Below are positions 1 through 15,000 of a stretch of 64,000 nt of DNA, piece by piece. The number at the start of each line of letters is the position of its first letter. The first letter of the stretch is position 1. Source of the DNA: CAYGFH01 sp964430295 (GTDB lineage Bacteria > Patescibacteriota > Microgenomatia > UBA10105 > UBA927); NCBI GenBank assembly GCA_964430295.1, contig CAYSEV010000001.1:26685-90684 (forward strand), read 5' to 3'. Below the pieces are notes generated by a model. It had not been told where the DNA came from. It saw only the letters and a list, made by a program, of their open reading frames with translations, and searched no databases. Both the position numbers and the translations under genes were made by a program.

Positions 1-3000
1 AATGCTGATGTTCTGGCAGCCAAAAGTGAGTTTGAGAAAGCACACCAGGAATCTGAAAAGGCACGTATTGCAGCTGAATCTGTAACAACTTCCACAGTAG
101 ATCCGCAACTTCTCAAGGTCGCTCAGACGAATATGGCTGATGCACTTGGTGAGCTGAAAGTTGCAGAAGCAGATCTGACACAAAATAGAGAAATGGCTGA
201 TCATTACAGACAAAAACTTGAGCAGTTGAGAATACAACAAACGCTTCAAGAGCACACAACCGACGAAATGGCTATATTATCTCTCGGTTCTCCAATTACA
301 AGAACTGATACCACATATGTCGTTGATGATGAATCATATGACGAATCATACGCTATTGAAGCCCAAGATGGTGAGTTTTTTGGAGAATTTGGAGCATCAG
401 TTCGTGAAATTATCGGCATAGGCTCACCGAAGAAATTTGGTGCTATTGAAGTCTGGCTATTTGATAAAAATGATATAAAAACAAAAACAATTTTCCTTGT
501 ATCGGAGTATGCATTTAACGATCCTGAAATCCGTTCACGATTAGAACAACTGGGAGAAGTAGTGCAGATTCAGACTGGTCCAACGGGCATATCCGTCATA
601 CGAACAAAAGATTTACAGTTACACATATTTGTAAAGGATTTCGTGTACAGCAAAGGTGGGCCACAGGCAGATGTAAGCACGTTTGATAGAGTAACAGTTC
701 AGTTAGAAGCATATGCGAATGACGTTTCCACATTTGCAGGTCCTGTGGATATGCCCCAAATCGAAAAAGACATACTGGAAGCACAACAGCAATATACTGC
801 ATGGTCTGAAAAAGCGCGTCTTTCTCAAGAGGATGTCGCAAGACGCCTGGCGGCATACACAGAAGCGAAAAGGATTCTTAAGCAACTGGAAGAATCAGCA
901 GAAACCGTTGCAGATATGGCTGCATACGAATCAGCAAAAACCCGGGAAAATGAGGCAAAAGCACGCTTTGAAAAAGCACAATCTCATGCAGATGTATTGG
1001 CTGACTGGCAGAAAGCAAAAAATGAAATGCATGTGCTTAATCCAAAAGCGACCGTTGAACCGATAGATCTAAATACCGCAGATGATGGGGCTATAGTTGC
1101 TAATACTGCGCTGATGCGTGCTGTTGAGCCTGTTATAGTGGCCGAGGCATCAACGCTTTATGACATGGATATCAAGAGAATCGGGCGTGTAAAGGTCGCT
1201 CTTCTATGGATTGAATTCCTCAAAAAGTATCCAAACCAGATAACGACAGAACATAGAGTTCGCCTGTATCAGGGACTTGTAGCCGCACAAAAAGGACTTG
1301 CTGCAAAAGATGATCTGATTTCAGCAGCGGATAAGACACTCATCGAAGAAGTACTTGCAAATGACGTTATCATACGCATTCGTGACGGATTTGGTGTCGG
1401 ATCTACGCCGATCAACACGCCGATGATGAAGACATTTGCATTGGATCTCATGGCATATGAGCAATCCGTTTTTGAAACCGGAAAACTAAATACAGATACA
1501 GAGAAAAAACTGAAAAAGCAAATAGCAGATATACTAGACAGTAAGTCGACAATTTCTGACAGTCTTCTTGCTACACTACCGAGCCGTGATCCAGAAGTGA
1601 TTTGGAAGAAGATTACAGACGGATTATTTAATGCAGCAATAGCAAATGGATCAACAAATGGGAATAAAAACCAGAATAACCCTGCTGCGAATACTTCATC
1701 AGTAACACCTGCATCTGGAACATCAGGACAATCTACATGGCTATCAAGGCTGTGGGACAGGTCATCAAATTGGGTAAAATCCGGGAGTAATTTGGGCGAA
1801 AAGATCTTTAGAGGAATAGTTGTTGGTTCTATTTGGGTCACAGCTGCTGTAGCTTCAGCTTTTCTGATTACAGTTGTCTTTAATTCTGTTATGTTGTTGA
1901 TCCCATGGTATGCCGGGTTGATCAGTTCTGCACACGTTTCATATTCATTGCTTGCATGGATAATTCCATCATTATTCATGCTCTCTGGATTATTGAATTT
2001 ATCTGCGCCTCCGATTATGCCACCAACGAATGCATCAGTTGTAGCGAGAGTGTGGCATGCTGTTCGCAATCCGTATCCTTGGCAGAACGGATTAACAAAA
2101 GAACAAAAACCTTATGTATGGGGTGCCTTTGTTGGGAGATATGTGTTGGCAGGGATAATTAACCCAATGGAAATAGGCATGGGTCTTGTTGACCTAACAA
2201 ACGGCATAAATCACATGGTGCGCCCTGCGATTGCACCTCAAACAGTTGAACCCAATAATACTGCTGTTGAACCGTCAGCATTCAGAAAATGGATCAATAA
2301 ACCAACTTCACCTGCATTTTTGTCTAAAACAATACGATTCCTTGTTAATCCGCGATTTAGAGCAGATGACCCAGAGAAGCGGACAGGGAGTAGCTGGGGA
2401 TACGTTCCCCATGGTGTAGGATTGCTAGGTATTTTCAGAGTATTCCAGACACCGATGGCTGCAACAATCGCGATTCCATTTGTGGCCCATGATGTCTATA
2501 ACCTGCTGCGCAACGACAAACCGACAGGCTTTTGGGCTACTGTTGGTGACTATTTCCTTTTCCCGACATTCTGGCAAAAGAATACGATGACAACAGGTCA
2601 GAGGTGGTTATCTTTTGCAGGCTGGGTTGTCTCTAGAGGATTCCTCCTATTAAATCCGACTACGCCATATTTTGGATATACTTTGATAGCTCAGGATATA
2701 CTTCGTATGACAAATGATTTCCTTGCTGCCAAGTGGGCATTCCAAGGGAAAGATCTGACTGTAGCACCCACCACAACAGGAGCCGGTGCACCACCACCAA
2801 AAGAAGAAGATCTGACAGTGTCAGGTAAAAAGACAATTGGCAAACAGGATGTACAGACCAATAGTAAACTCCTTGCCATTGTGACGAATGCTGAGAACAA
2901 AGGATTGAAAGTTATTGAGTACACAGTAAAGGCAAAAGACGCAGGCGTAAAAGATCAACGAATATGGGTGGTAGAGGGTGCAGGCGTAACCCCAATAACC

Positions 3001-6000
3001 AACGAATATATCATAAAACTGGCAGCACAGCGAAATAGCATCACCGCCAAAGCCGGGTTCCCCGGACCAGGAAAATATGTTGATGCATTGTCACAAGAAG
3101 CTATTACTCAGGGGACTGCAGAGTTATCTGCGGTTGGAGATAGGCAGATAGTGCAGGAAGAAGCAGCAATATCATCAATGAGTGATGGAAGCAAACTCGG
3201 TATTCACTATGCTGCAGATGTTGCACAATACACAGATGAAAATCTACATATACCAGATAATGAGTTACTTGATCTTAGTATTGTTGTTCATGCGAAAGAC
3301 CAAACAGGTGTCTTGGCACTTCTTGGAAATGTGTACGGTGGTCAGTGGATGAGTAAAAATGACTATTTTGCAAAATGGGCAAAAGAAGAAGGAATCGTTA
3401 CCCCATTACCAAAAAATATCGTTACGTATAAAGCATTTATAACATGGTATGAGACACAGGCAGTGTTTACCAGTGGCGCATATTCATCACAAAATGGCAA
3501 ACTGTTTGTAAATGGTACTCCAACACAGCAGGTTATTGCACCGGATGGCAAACCGATCACAGATCTGTATAAATTCCGCCATCTTCAAGGTGATTTTTAT
3601 ATGATCAGTGCAGAGAATGCGCATGGAATCTTCAAGATTAATGGAACAAAAGCAGAGTTGATTGTGGCAGCGCACAACAATAATTTCCACGATGATGTGA
3701 CACAAGCCGGATGGATTACATTTGACAAAGAAGTAGATGTGAAACAGGCAAGTGTACTTCCATATGTAGATGGCAGTGCACTCTTTAACGCGCAAACAGG
3801 CAATCATGTTCAGATCAGCTCTCTGAAGAATTTTGAACGAACAGGGGCATATATGCTCAAGAGCGAAACGATTGATCCGAGTGAACGATATGTTGTATTT
3901 ATCCAGAGCAATAATAAGGATGCAACCGCAAAAATCGGTATTATCGATCTACAGAATTTGGATGCAGGAATTGTGTATTCTGGTCAACTTACCGGCCATG
4001 TATCAGATATAGAATTTATCGATGGAAACACCATTGCGGTGTCTGAATACGGAAAAGAAAAGGGAAGAATAGATCTATCTGCCACGTTGGGTGGCAATAA
4101 AACAATACTTCCTGGTGTTGTAAAACCAGTATCAGCACCGAATGTATACGATTCAGAAGGGCGAAATATTAAAGTGGGCGATACCATAGAGTACAAAGAT
4201 AATAGCGGAGCGAAGAAGGCTGTGGTACAGGGCTTTACAAAAACTGGCCAAATCATCTTCATGGAGCTTAATAGCACAGATGGGAATAAAGCGAAGATTG
4301 CTCAGGGAGATATAGTAGCAAGAGGTGTGAAGGTTGTGTCTCCAGATTCCTCTTCTCCAAGACCTCAGCCAATTCCTGCTGTTGGAGTTAAACAAAAATT
4401 GACCACAAAAGGAAAGATTACTCCAGGAAAAGATACACTTCAGGTATATGCGGAGAATAAATCGACTAATAGTAATGTAGATACCTCAAAAGCCCGTGTC
4501 AGTTGGAATGTGCCTTCTACGCTTGCCAATATAACATATGGCTACGCAGTAACGAATAACCGTGGCGGAATATTTGTGAACGGAGAGCTTCAAACAGGAA
4601 TAAATAACCCTATTCAAAAAAAGAGTGAATTCAAAAAAACAAGTCTAACATTCGGTACTGCAACTCCAAGTGACACACGGCCTGTTTTGGATGTCTATGC
4701 AGTATTTGAAGATGGGGATATGCGCTACTATGTACCGCTATCTGAACTGGAAAATGCTGAGCTTGCAGTGCCAATAGGACCGACGAAAACAGTAGATCAA
4801 ATTATTCAAGAATTGGATGCAATTTTAGCTACAACCGTATCCGAAGAAAATTTGGAAATAATGCAACAAAGTGGAGAAGCGGCATCCGATCTTATATCCC
4901 AGCTTACAGAGAATGGATTTTATTGGGTAGAAAGTCAAAGAGATATCGTGACTTTGAATGCAACGAGAGAAAAATTAATTAAACTTAAACCATACTTCCA
5001 AAAAACTAAAAGACTGGAAGATTTTAATACTATGATCGCAGCTATTGATGGGCTTTTAGAACTTGCTAAAGCATCACCTCAGGAAGTGCGGAATGCTGAA
5101 GCCGTAGCGAAGCTTCAGGAGGAAATCAATGCCTCCTTTGATGAAATCATCAACAATGGCATCTCTTTGGATTCTATTAATGTATTCAGGATTATAATTG
5201 CCCAGACTATAAAAAATGCCAGAGCCCTTGAAGGATTAACAGAAACTGCATTGAATCATTACAGTAATAATCTGACTGTATTGGAGAAATTACGCGATGT
5301 GATCATGAAAATGGTACCTTCTCTATCCGTGATGAATGAAATTGCTGAGATTCAGGACCTCATAGATCAATTAGACCTTCTTATTGAAGCCGCCAAGAAG
5401 ACTTCACATACACCTATTGGCACATCAGAAGCAGAGATTCTAGCAGCACTGCAGAATGTGCAAAAAACAGCGATATCAGAATTTAAGGCAAATAATATAG
5501 AAGATATGCAACGGGATTTGGCTGATCAACGGGTAGATGTAATGGAATTAGTTATTGCAAGCATCACAATGTATCCGACTGATACAGAATATCTAAAAGA
5601 AGTTGCGAAGATATTTGATGCATTGAAGCCGGGATATGAACATACCTGGAGCGCTTGGACATATAATGATGTGTATAAAGCATTACATGAAGCGATAGAT
5701 CATCCAAGTTCATCACCAACTATACCGAGTGGATTTAAAATTGCGCAGTATCTGGGTCAACAGCAACAGCAATTATTAGCTCAGCTTGGATTGCTTGGTG
5801 ATGTCAGTATTCTTCCCGTAGGTGGTAAAACAGTACAAAATGCGTTAGCTGCTGCAACAAACACAACAGAAGCATTTGTTCAGTTAGCAGAGAGAATATT
5901 TAATGAACACCAGGCAAATAGAACATTGTTAACTGCTTTATCTGAATCTATAGCTTCAGTTAACCCTGCATTTAATCTGGTCTGGCGATGGAATGCCCTG

Positions 6001-9000
6001 ATTCGAATACAGGAGGAAATAGATAGGTTGTTAAAACAGCCTGTACAGCCAACTGGGGCAATTACATATGAAGTCTCTAAACAGCGTATGTCAGCACCAC
6101 TTGAGAGTGCTTCTGACTTGAAAGCCGGCGATTATTTCCAAAGAAAAGTAAAGAGCGGTTGGGAATCATTCCAATTAAAGCAAAGCGCAGATGGATCGTA
6201 CTATACGGTTGAATTCAAACCTGATGGGACTATTAAGCGCATAAAGGCTGTCTCTGATCCAACATCATGGGGTTTTGTCAAAGAAAATTATCGACGGTTT
6301 GATCCTATACAAATAATGACGACGGCAAAGAACATGTTAACTGATTTATATACATATGGTGAAGCATATGATGCGAATAACGCTGAAATAGTCAAAACAG
6401 TACTTGAAGAAATTAAAGAAATGCTTGGAGGAGAGGCTACTCTCGAACCGATGAAGACACAAATCGGCATATTGGAGGCAGTGATAGCCGGCGGACGCCC
6501 GACAAAAACGACGACTCCGCCTATATTGATAGCTACGGTTGAAGAAGCAACGAAACAATTAAATGAACTCTTCTTAGATGGAGCATCGTATCTTCCTGCT
6601 AATGTTGGAAGAGTCAAAGCCTCTGTTGATTCTATTCGGACTGCGCTTGCAAATACACCAGTCTCACAAACTGTAACAGATCAGTTGTTGGCACTGGATA
6701 CGGTTATTCAACGAAATCTGCCTGCGGAAGAAAAACCTGTAATTGATCCAAATTTGCACGCTCGACCACAGACAGAACAAGGTATAACTCAACCTGTTCT
6801 GGATCCGGCTAAGCAGCCACAGGAAGCCCAAATGGCAAAAACGCAGGTATTTACTACTCAAAATACGCAAATTGCAGTCAATGAAGGAAGTCAACAAGGT
6901 AATAAACTAATAAACTCCTATGGGACACCAGAATTATTCCTCGCAGTAGATCAAAAGGATTTGAACTCATACAATCCATCTCAATACACAGGATTACGAG
7001 TCCAATTGAAGTGGGATACGCCAAAATTAGCAGGAAAATTGGCTAAATTTGGTCGCGCTACCGTTCTGGCAGAAGGTAAAGGACAAAACGGAGATTTTGC
7101 TAGCAGATATGCAATCGGAAGGTTCTATGAATTATTCTATGGTCTTAATGGTCAAGTGTTTGCTGAGAATGTAACAGATGTACCATCCAGAATTCGTCAA
7201 ATTATTTCCCAGATAGATATCGAACTTGCATATATAAATAAACAACACAATACACAGGCAGAAACGACGTTGTCAGTGGCCTTAGAATTCAATGGAAAAC
7301 TATTCACTGCCTGGGTTGGAAATTCTAGTATCTACGTAACACGCAATGGAAGCATACACCTGTTAAGTGCTCCAAATGATATGGTTTTGGGAAGTTCAGT
7401 GGAAGGGCGAGACACAGAATTTATCCATACAAGCGATACATTAGCTGCGGATTTGAAAACAAAAGCCCAAAGGGCTAGAAACAACGGATATCCACTGGCA
7501 GCAATTGTTGAAGACTGGGCAAATAGTGTAGATACCGCTGTGAACCTTCAACAAGGTGACCAGATTGCTCTTATGACGTATGGAGTAGATGATTTGAACG
7601 TAGCACAAAATGCTACCGCAGTAGATCCAATTGCATCATTAATCAACGGATTAACAGGTCAAAAGCCTGCTGAAGCTGTCATTGATAGGGCTATTTCAGA
7701 AGCTGCTATTCGAAACGTGCAAACGCCTCCAATGACAACAATCATATATACAGTAGGTACTTCGGAAAGTGTACAGCCAGTTGCCGTCAAGTCTCTTACA
7801 ACACTCAGGCAAGAGCGGGATGCTGAAGTGGATCAAATAATTCAGAACATAGAAAAAGGAGAGGTTTCCCCAGATGCAGATGCCATAATTTCCGATTTGA
7901 AATCACGACTGTCTGAACGCATTGTTCTTCCTGTTGTACAGCAAAACAGAATACGAGCGGCAGCAGCACGTAAGAAGGCTTCCAATGAACGAGAACAGGC
8001 ATGGAAAGCAGTATTATCAACAGATTTGACGGCAGCTGTGACTGATCTGACACAGGCAGGAATTGAGGATTTCTGGGCAAATGCATATGAAGCACTGGGT
8101 ACAGCAGGTCGGATATTCCCTGAGGTTGAAGTAGCGCCAGAGGAAAGCGCCCAAAAAACAGCACAACCGGTTACAGTCGTTGAGATACGGGATATTATCC
8201 AAAAAACATCGCTCAAAGAACTGCGCAGACAACGGGATGAAGTACTCATTCCGGCTGCAATCAAGTCACTTGCAAATGGGAAATATACCGCGGGTGTAGG
8301 CAACATCATCAAATCAATTGAAGAAAAGCTAGGCGGCAAAGTAACGGTCACTCGGGCTCAACGTGCAAAACTAAATGGAGCAGCGGCTCGTGGTGAAGCG
8401 ATCTGGGCATATGAGAATTTGCTTACACAAGCGTCTCACTGGAGAGGGGCTCCGACAATAGAGATTGCAAACGCAACTATCCAGCAAATCAGATCTGCCA
8501 TAAAGCAACTCGAGGCCTTTATAGAGCAAATGAAAGCAAGTCCTGTCGAAGAGCAACCTGAAGTGTTAGGAAAAACCGTACCGGATATAACTGAAAAAGC
8601 AGCGGTGACATTACCAAGTGTTCGTGAAGCCGTAAACGAAGCCATAGTTCAAACACTCATCAAGATAGGTGTTGCTTATATTGAATCAGGTGATCGATCC
8701 ATTATAGAAACTGAGCTTAGAGGTCAGTTGCAAAAGCAAAAGGTAGATCTGACTCTTATAGCAAGGCCGGGACAAACAGCAGAAGCTGTGTTAGAAGAAC
8801 TTGTTACCGCACTGGTAGAAGATTACGCTCCAGCTGTTAAAGAACATACAGCTGATCTTTCTGCAATAGAGCCTGCCAAAGCAATGAATAAGCTTGAAGT
8901 AGCCATTGATGAGGCTACAAACGCTATACTAGCTCGCGTTTCAGCGGAACAGCAAAAAACTCAAACACACACTATCGGTCCGGTAGAGATTGCCACCAAT

Positions 9001-12000
9001 ATCGGTCCGAAAAAGACGACAGGTTTGAGTGCAGATGCCTATGGAGTTCCAGAGCGATTTGTCAGTATAAAACCGGGATTTGCAACTATATCACAGGCAC
9101 AAGAGGACGTTCAAACAGTTTCACCTGAACGTATACAACAATATGGACGTGCCAATATAGTTACTCATGGTCTGGGACAAGCCGATTCCTACGCGAGCAG
9201 ATATGTAGTCGGCAGATTCTATTCACTATTTTATGGAATAGGAGTAGCTGCTCTTCAACCTACGCTTGAGTCTACTGAGCGTGTCATGGCAATTCTTGCA
9301 CAAATAGATGGTGAATTGATTGAACAAAGCGCCAAACAGAATACCAAGCTCACAGCATCAGTGGCGGTAACGGTACAGAACGGGGGATTATTACAAAGTA
9401 TTTGGGTGGGAAATGTTCAATCTCATTTGGTGCGTGAAGGTCGGGTTATTCCACTCACATCCCCATCTTCATATGTACTTGGAGAAGGAAAAGCTCTGCA
9501 GCAGGGGGTCATTCAAACACACAATGATATGCCGACGTTAGCCCCTGAAACATTTGGTCCTGAGAGTGATATCGTGCTTGCAAATGGAGACAAGATAGTA
9601 CTCTCTTCAGATGAAGTTATATCTCTATACGGTGGAGCTACTGCTGTTGTATCTGAAGGTCAGTATGCTGTGAGTGTCACAGATGCGAATCCTGCACAAA
9701 CCACAGTAAATAGCGCCATTAAAACCGCATGGGAATCAAATAACAGTTCATACGATGCACTGACGACGGTTGTTGAGACAATCACAGTAAGTGGTAAGCG
9801 CGTGGCTACCAAAAAAGAAACCAAGCTTACAGAAGCCCGCAAACATGCTATTACATCCGGAGTAGCTCCATTAGCAGCATTCCAGGCAGAAACGCCAGAA
9901 GAATTAGCAGTATTAGAAACAAAGGCTTCACAAGCTCAAGTTCAAAGAGACGCCCAGCTGGAGGAAACATCGGATAAAGGAAAAGGGCGAAGATCCAGAG
10001 CAAAAGCCACTACGAAGAAACGCATGATTCAGGTACAAACACATGTGGGTGAAGTAGAGCTGCTATCAACTGAACCATTTAGTACGCAGGTTGTAGAAGT
10101 TGAAAAAGTGGTAAACGATCTTGATCAGAGTATTGCCAGACTTGAATCATCGCCACTGTTAGATATCCCTCAGGAAGACCGTGCAGATGTCGCAACAACA
10201 CTTATAGCGGCACAGAAGACTCGTGAAGATCTGACAGAACTGCATAAGAAGATACAGCGACTTATGGAGGCAAAAACGGCCATACAAAAACAATTTGGGC
10301 TTACATTGTTTGAGTGGCAAGAGCTGACGACAATTTCAAGCTTTGGGCAATTGCAGAAATTTGTTGCACAAGTTCAGCAGAGAATAGAGGAAGATGCCAG
10401 TATCAGAGAAGCTGCCGCAAACCGTGCAGCTAAGGAGGAAACACAGCAGGCACAAAAACAGGCGGACATCGATGCATTATCAAAAGAAGGGCAATTAACA
10501 TTGGATAGTGAATTAAAGGCAAGACAACTGGAATCAAGAATCGCTATGTTAGAAGCCCTAGAATCTCTTAGAAGAGTGTATGAAATACAAGATTCACAGT
10601 ACCTGCAGATGGAGAATGAACAGGCAGATGCCATCAACGCAGAAATAGATGCGGCATGGATTGCACACGAAGCCGAAGCAGCATTAGAGCAGTATTGGTC
10701 AGTCACGCTAGATATACAGGAAGCATCCGCATTGCCGTCTGCGGAGAGAGTTCAAAAATACACAAATCTGCGTCCAAAGCTTGAAGAGGCAATTGATGTA
10801 ATCCAATCCATGGATCCACGAACATATCCTGAAGATGTGGCATACACACTTCGTGTCATAGCAACACGATCAGACGAACGATTAGCAGATATAGATGCAA
10901 CGATTGCAGCGGATACACAGGCAAACGCACTCCGTGAAGCCCGCAGGGTTGCTATTGCTGCCGGACTGTTGACGGCAAAAGAAGCATTTGAAGCAAAAAC
11001 TGTTGCAGAAGTTGAAACAAAGCAAAAAGCTGCACAAGAGCAAAGACAACAAAATCAGCAATTGGCACAGGAAAAAGCAACCGCAGAAGTCGCCACACGT
11101 AAAAAAGCGGCTATTACGACAGCCGTAACCAAAATTCAAAAAGCCATCAATGTCCCACTTGTTGAACTTTCGACCCTCAATGTAGAAACAATTCTGACAG
11201 CACCGGAACTTGAGGCATTAGCCGCTATTTCAGCACAGGGAGATGAAACAGTAATAGCCGCTATCACTACACTATCTGAAACACAGGAGAGTGCGAGAAC
11301 TGCAGTAGAGCAAGCAAAAGCAGCACTTGAAGTCATAGGACACGTCAATGAAGTCTTTACTCAACAATCCGCTACTTCTATAGATGGGCCTGATACAGGC
11401 GTGTTGAGTCTGGCAGATACAGTTGGACAGGTTATAGAAACCCGATTGCAGCAAACAGAAGATCTATCAAATCAAACGGACGCTATTGTTGAGGATTCAT
11501 TGCCACCTGTTGCAAAAGAGCAGATTGCGGCAGCACGCAAAAAGGTTAAAGCCCGCAAAGATGCAATCACAAGAGTAAAAGGAAAAGTAACAGCTGTACG
11601 TGTCGCAGTAAAGAAAACAAATACACTTATTGCTCAAAAAACACAAACCGATAAAAAACCGGATGCCGAATATCTTTCAGAGCTCAGTGAACTTAATATC
11701 TTACTCGTGGAGGTTTCACAGGATATGAAGGTTGCGGGATTACTCAGTCCAGTCGTGACTCGAGCCGCTGCCTTGGTAAAAGATGAAATAGCGGTAGCAG
11801 GCCCCGAGGCACTTAGCACTATATCTGAATCATTGGAGAAAGCGCAAAAAGCCCTACAGCAGCAACAGGAAGCAATCGCAAAAGCAAAGGAAGCGCGCAA
11901 AGATGCAGGATTACCTGAAGAGCAGAAATTTATAAAGGGAAATCCAAATGTTATCTCCGACTTGATCAAATCCATAGTTGATACAGCCAGATATTATTTG

Positions 12001-15000
12001 GGCTTTGATCGTATAAAGCCAACGACAGTAGGAGTGCCCACAGGTCTTCCTGATGAAGAATCAAAACAAGTTGAACCTGAAGTAATCATCCCGCGTTGGA
12101 GGATACTCTGGTCATCCACATTCCAACCAGCACGTGATCTTGAAAACAGAATAGCCCGTATGGAAGATTCATACGCAAAGATTATGACTGATATGGAATC
12201 AGAAGGATTTAATAATCTCGATTTGTTAACGGTATCTGCTGTTGATGCTGTCCAAATGCGCACATCCATAGACGCGTATAGGACCCGATTACGAGCGTTG
12301 GTTGGTACGTTATCAACTGTACAGAATAGATACACTAGACAAAATGGTAGATACTCACAGTCCGATCGCGAGAGGCTCTCTGGATTCCTATCGGATTTGC
12401 AGACACGCATAGATGTCTCAAATGAATCATTGGATTTGTTATATACAGGACTAGGGGAAATTGTACAAAGGCGAGACGTATTTATTGATGAATTGCCTCC
12501 TGTTGAACGCCCTGCGTTCTTACTTGTAGAACAAGTTGAAACAGCGCTTAGCGTTTTCCCATCAATCAATGATGGATGGTCAAATAAAAAAGAATTGGCA
12601 AAGACATTGGAAGAATCATTGGCTGAACGCGAGCGAATGTATCTCGTAATGCGCAATGATTTCTTGTGGAATCCACCATATATTAGTGAACTGGGAGGAG
12701 TTAAAGAAGAAGCATATCAAAAATATAAGAAACAATTCGATGCACTGTTTGAACAGTGGGATAATCTCAACAAAGCGTACGAAGAAATGCTCAAGGTTAT
12801 GCCGGATGAAAGAGTTCTAGGACATGTTGCTGGTGGCAGATTTGTCCCGTCCGAGCAATCTCCGGAATTTGGCGGATCACGACTATCTATAGACTGGTCA
12901 GGTGATCACATTGTCATTGCGTATTCACTGATTGGTATTTCAGATCCGGCAAGCAACTGGACGCTCAACGGTCAACCAATTGCCCTTACACCGGATCATA
13001 CGATTGATATAGCAGATGGTGACGTCCTTGCAGTTGCGCATGGCGAGTATTATGGGCAGACATTAGAAATTCATAAGAATGGCGAAATTACATTCGTATC
13101 AAAAACAGATCAAACATTAGCACAAAGAGCAACCGCAACTTCTGTAAAAGCTGCTGGTGGTCTTATCGGCTGGTCGGTCGTTAGTATTGTCGAGTCAAGT
13201 GAGACACAAATGAAAGCAACTGATGAATTCAATGCATTGCATAAGAAGAATACTCAGTTGCCTCTTCTAAAAATGGAAAAGGTAGAAGGTCAGATAAAAA
13301 AGACTGAAAAAGCACTAACAGAGCTCAATAGACACCTGTCACTATTGCAAAGTACTGTCATGGATAACGTTTCCGGCAGATCCGCCACACGCCGAAATGA
13401 AATTATCGCAGAGCTTACCCGAAGAAAAGAGATTCTGGAACAGGATCTTTTAGCACTGAAAGCAAAATATGCAGACCAAGGATTCTCGGTAAATATATCT
13501 ATGCTCAATGAACCTATACGCATCGAAAGAGGACAGGAAGCGGAATCTCCAATTCCTGGTGTCGTCATTAATGAAGATAAAACTATTCAGTTAACATCAT
13601 CAGATCAGGTTGAAAACTTTGTAAATGGTACTCCAAACGCATTTGGATTTATCATTCAGCCAGGCGTTGGTTTGCCGATATTAACCAGAAACAAGCTGAC
13701 AGGACACCTTCAGGCTTATTTTGTGCTGAACGAAGATGGCGTGCTCATTGTTCATGAAATTCCGTTGGCACCATGGTATAGAGATACAAACAAAAATATA
13801 GATGCTCTTGAAATTATTAATCACAGAATTGCAGACATAGAAATGTATGATTTGGAGAATATGTTCGGTACAAGAGCCGTTGGAATATATGCCGAAATCA
13901 TAAATGGTACCTCTATACTTCGTAAAATTCGCGGAGATGATGGCAAAACTCTCATTGCCATTACCGATGCTACTATCCCGACGGTTCGGAACACAATGAA
14001 AGAAGAAATAAAGAATCAAATAGCAGCGTTCAAAGAACAATTAAAACGTACGCGAAGATCAGATGAGCAATATGATCTGATTCAGAAGAGAATTGATGAA
14101 CTGCAGGCACTTGATAAATCAGATATCCTGAAACCGGATGGGTGGGAAGATATCGCCTTTATCAGCGAAAAATACGAACGCAGTTTAGTACATCGTGTGG
14201 CTATAAAAGCGGAAAACTTCCGTTCAACATATAGAAAATTTCCGTTAGTTCGATGGCTCAATTTCGCTTCAGGTATACCATTCTACGCGTCTACAGTGAC
14301 AATGGTTACAGGTGTTTTGGGAACAGTACTTGGTCCTGTAGGATTAGCCATAGGTCCTATTGTAGGTCCTATCTTGTGGGCATCACCGATTCCACTGAAT
14401 CCATCTGATTTTTTCTGGTTCGGTGTTGATATATTCGTCAAAACGGTTACTGCGCCGTTTATCCTTCCAGATACGATTGTCGGCATGGCTGCACGAACTC
14501 ATGGATTCTCTGATTTACCACGATTGCTTGAATGGTTGATATTGCCACGATTCTTAGGTCAGGTTGGATATAGGGTGTCTCCTGAACAGTACACAATCTC
14601 ATCGGATGTCAGACGGGCAGGAAATAATACGGAAGTATGGTATGTGAAGAAAAATATCAAGAAACCGAAGAAGATAACTATGAATGTGTTTGGTAAAGAG
14701 GTCCTAATCCATGATCCAAACTATGGTTTATATAATATCCAAAAATGGAGAATTCCTATACCATTTATAGATCATAGTTTCCATATACTGGGATCAGGGT
14801 ATCAATCAAAGTTCAAGATATTCTTGGGCAAGAGTCAGGAATACATAAACCTCTATGTACGCGTTTGGGAAATGCAAAATAAATTGCGTCAAAAAGTACC
14901 GACAGAACGAACCAAGCTGTTAGGTGGTGTTGCATCAAACGGATACCTTGATGAGGTACAGCAAACCCTTGCACTCCTTGCTACGGAAACTGATCCAGGC

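Noticed and set aside
1269..2069. Minus-strand frame of 266 residues inside giant gene A (also 11994-12656 and many others)
   Set aside because: These lie antisense to a convincing long coding frame, lack promoters and recognisable domains, and are rich in Ser/Cys as expected of shadow frames.
12838..13115. FHA-like domain in giant protein A
   Set aside because: There is a beta-rich stretch with NGQPI and DGDVL spacing, but the conserved FHA Arg, Ser and His positions could not be placed with confidence.
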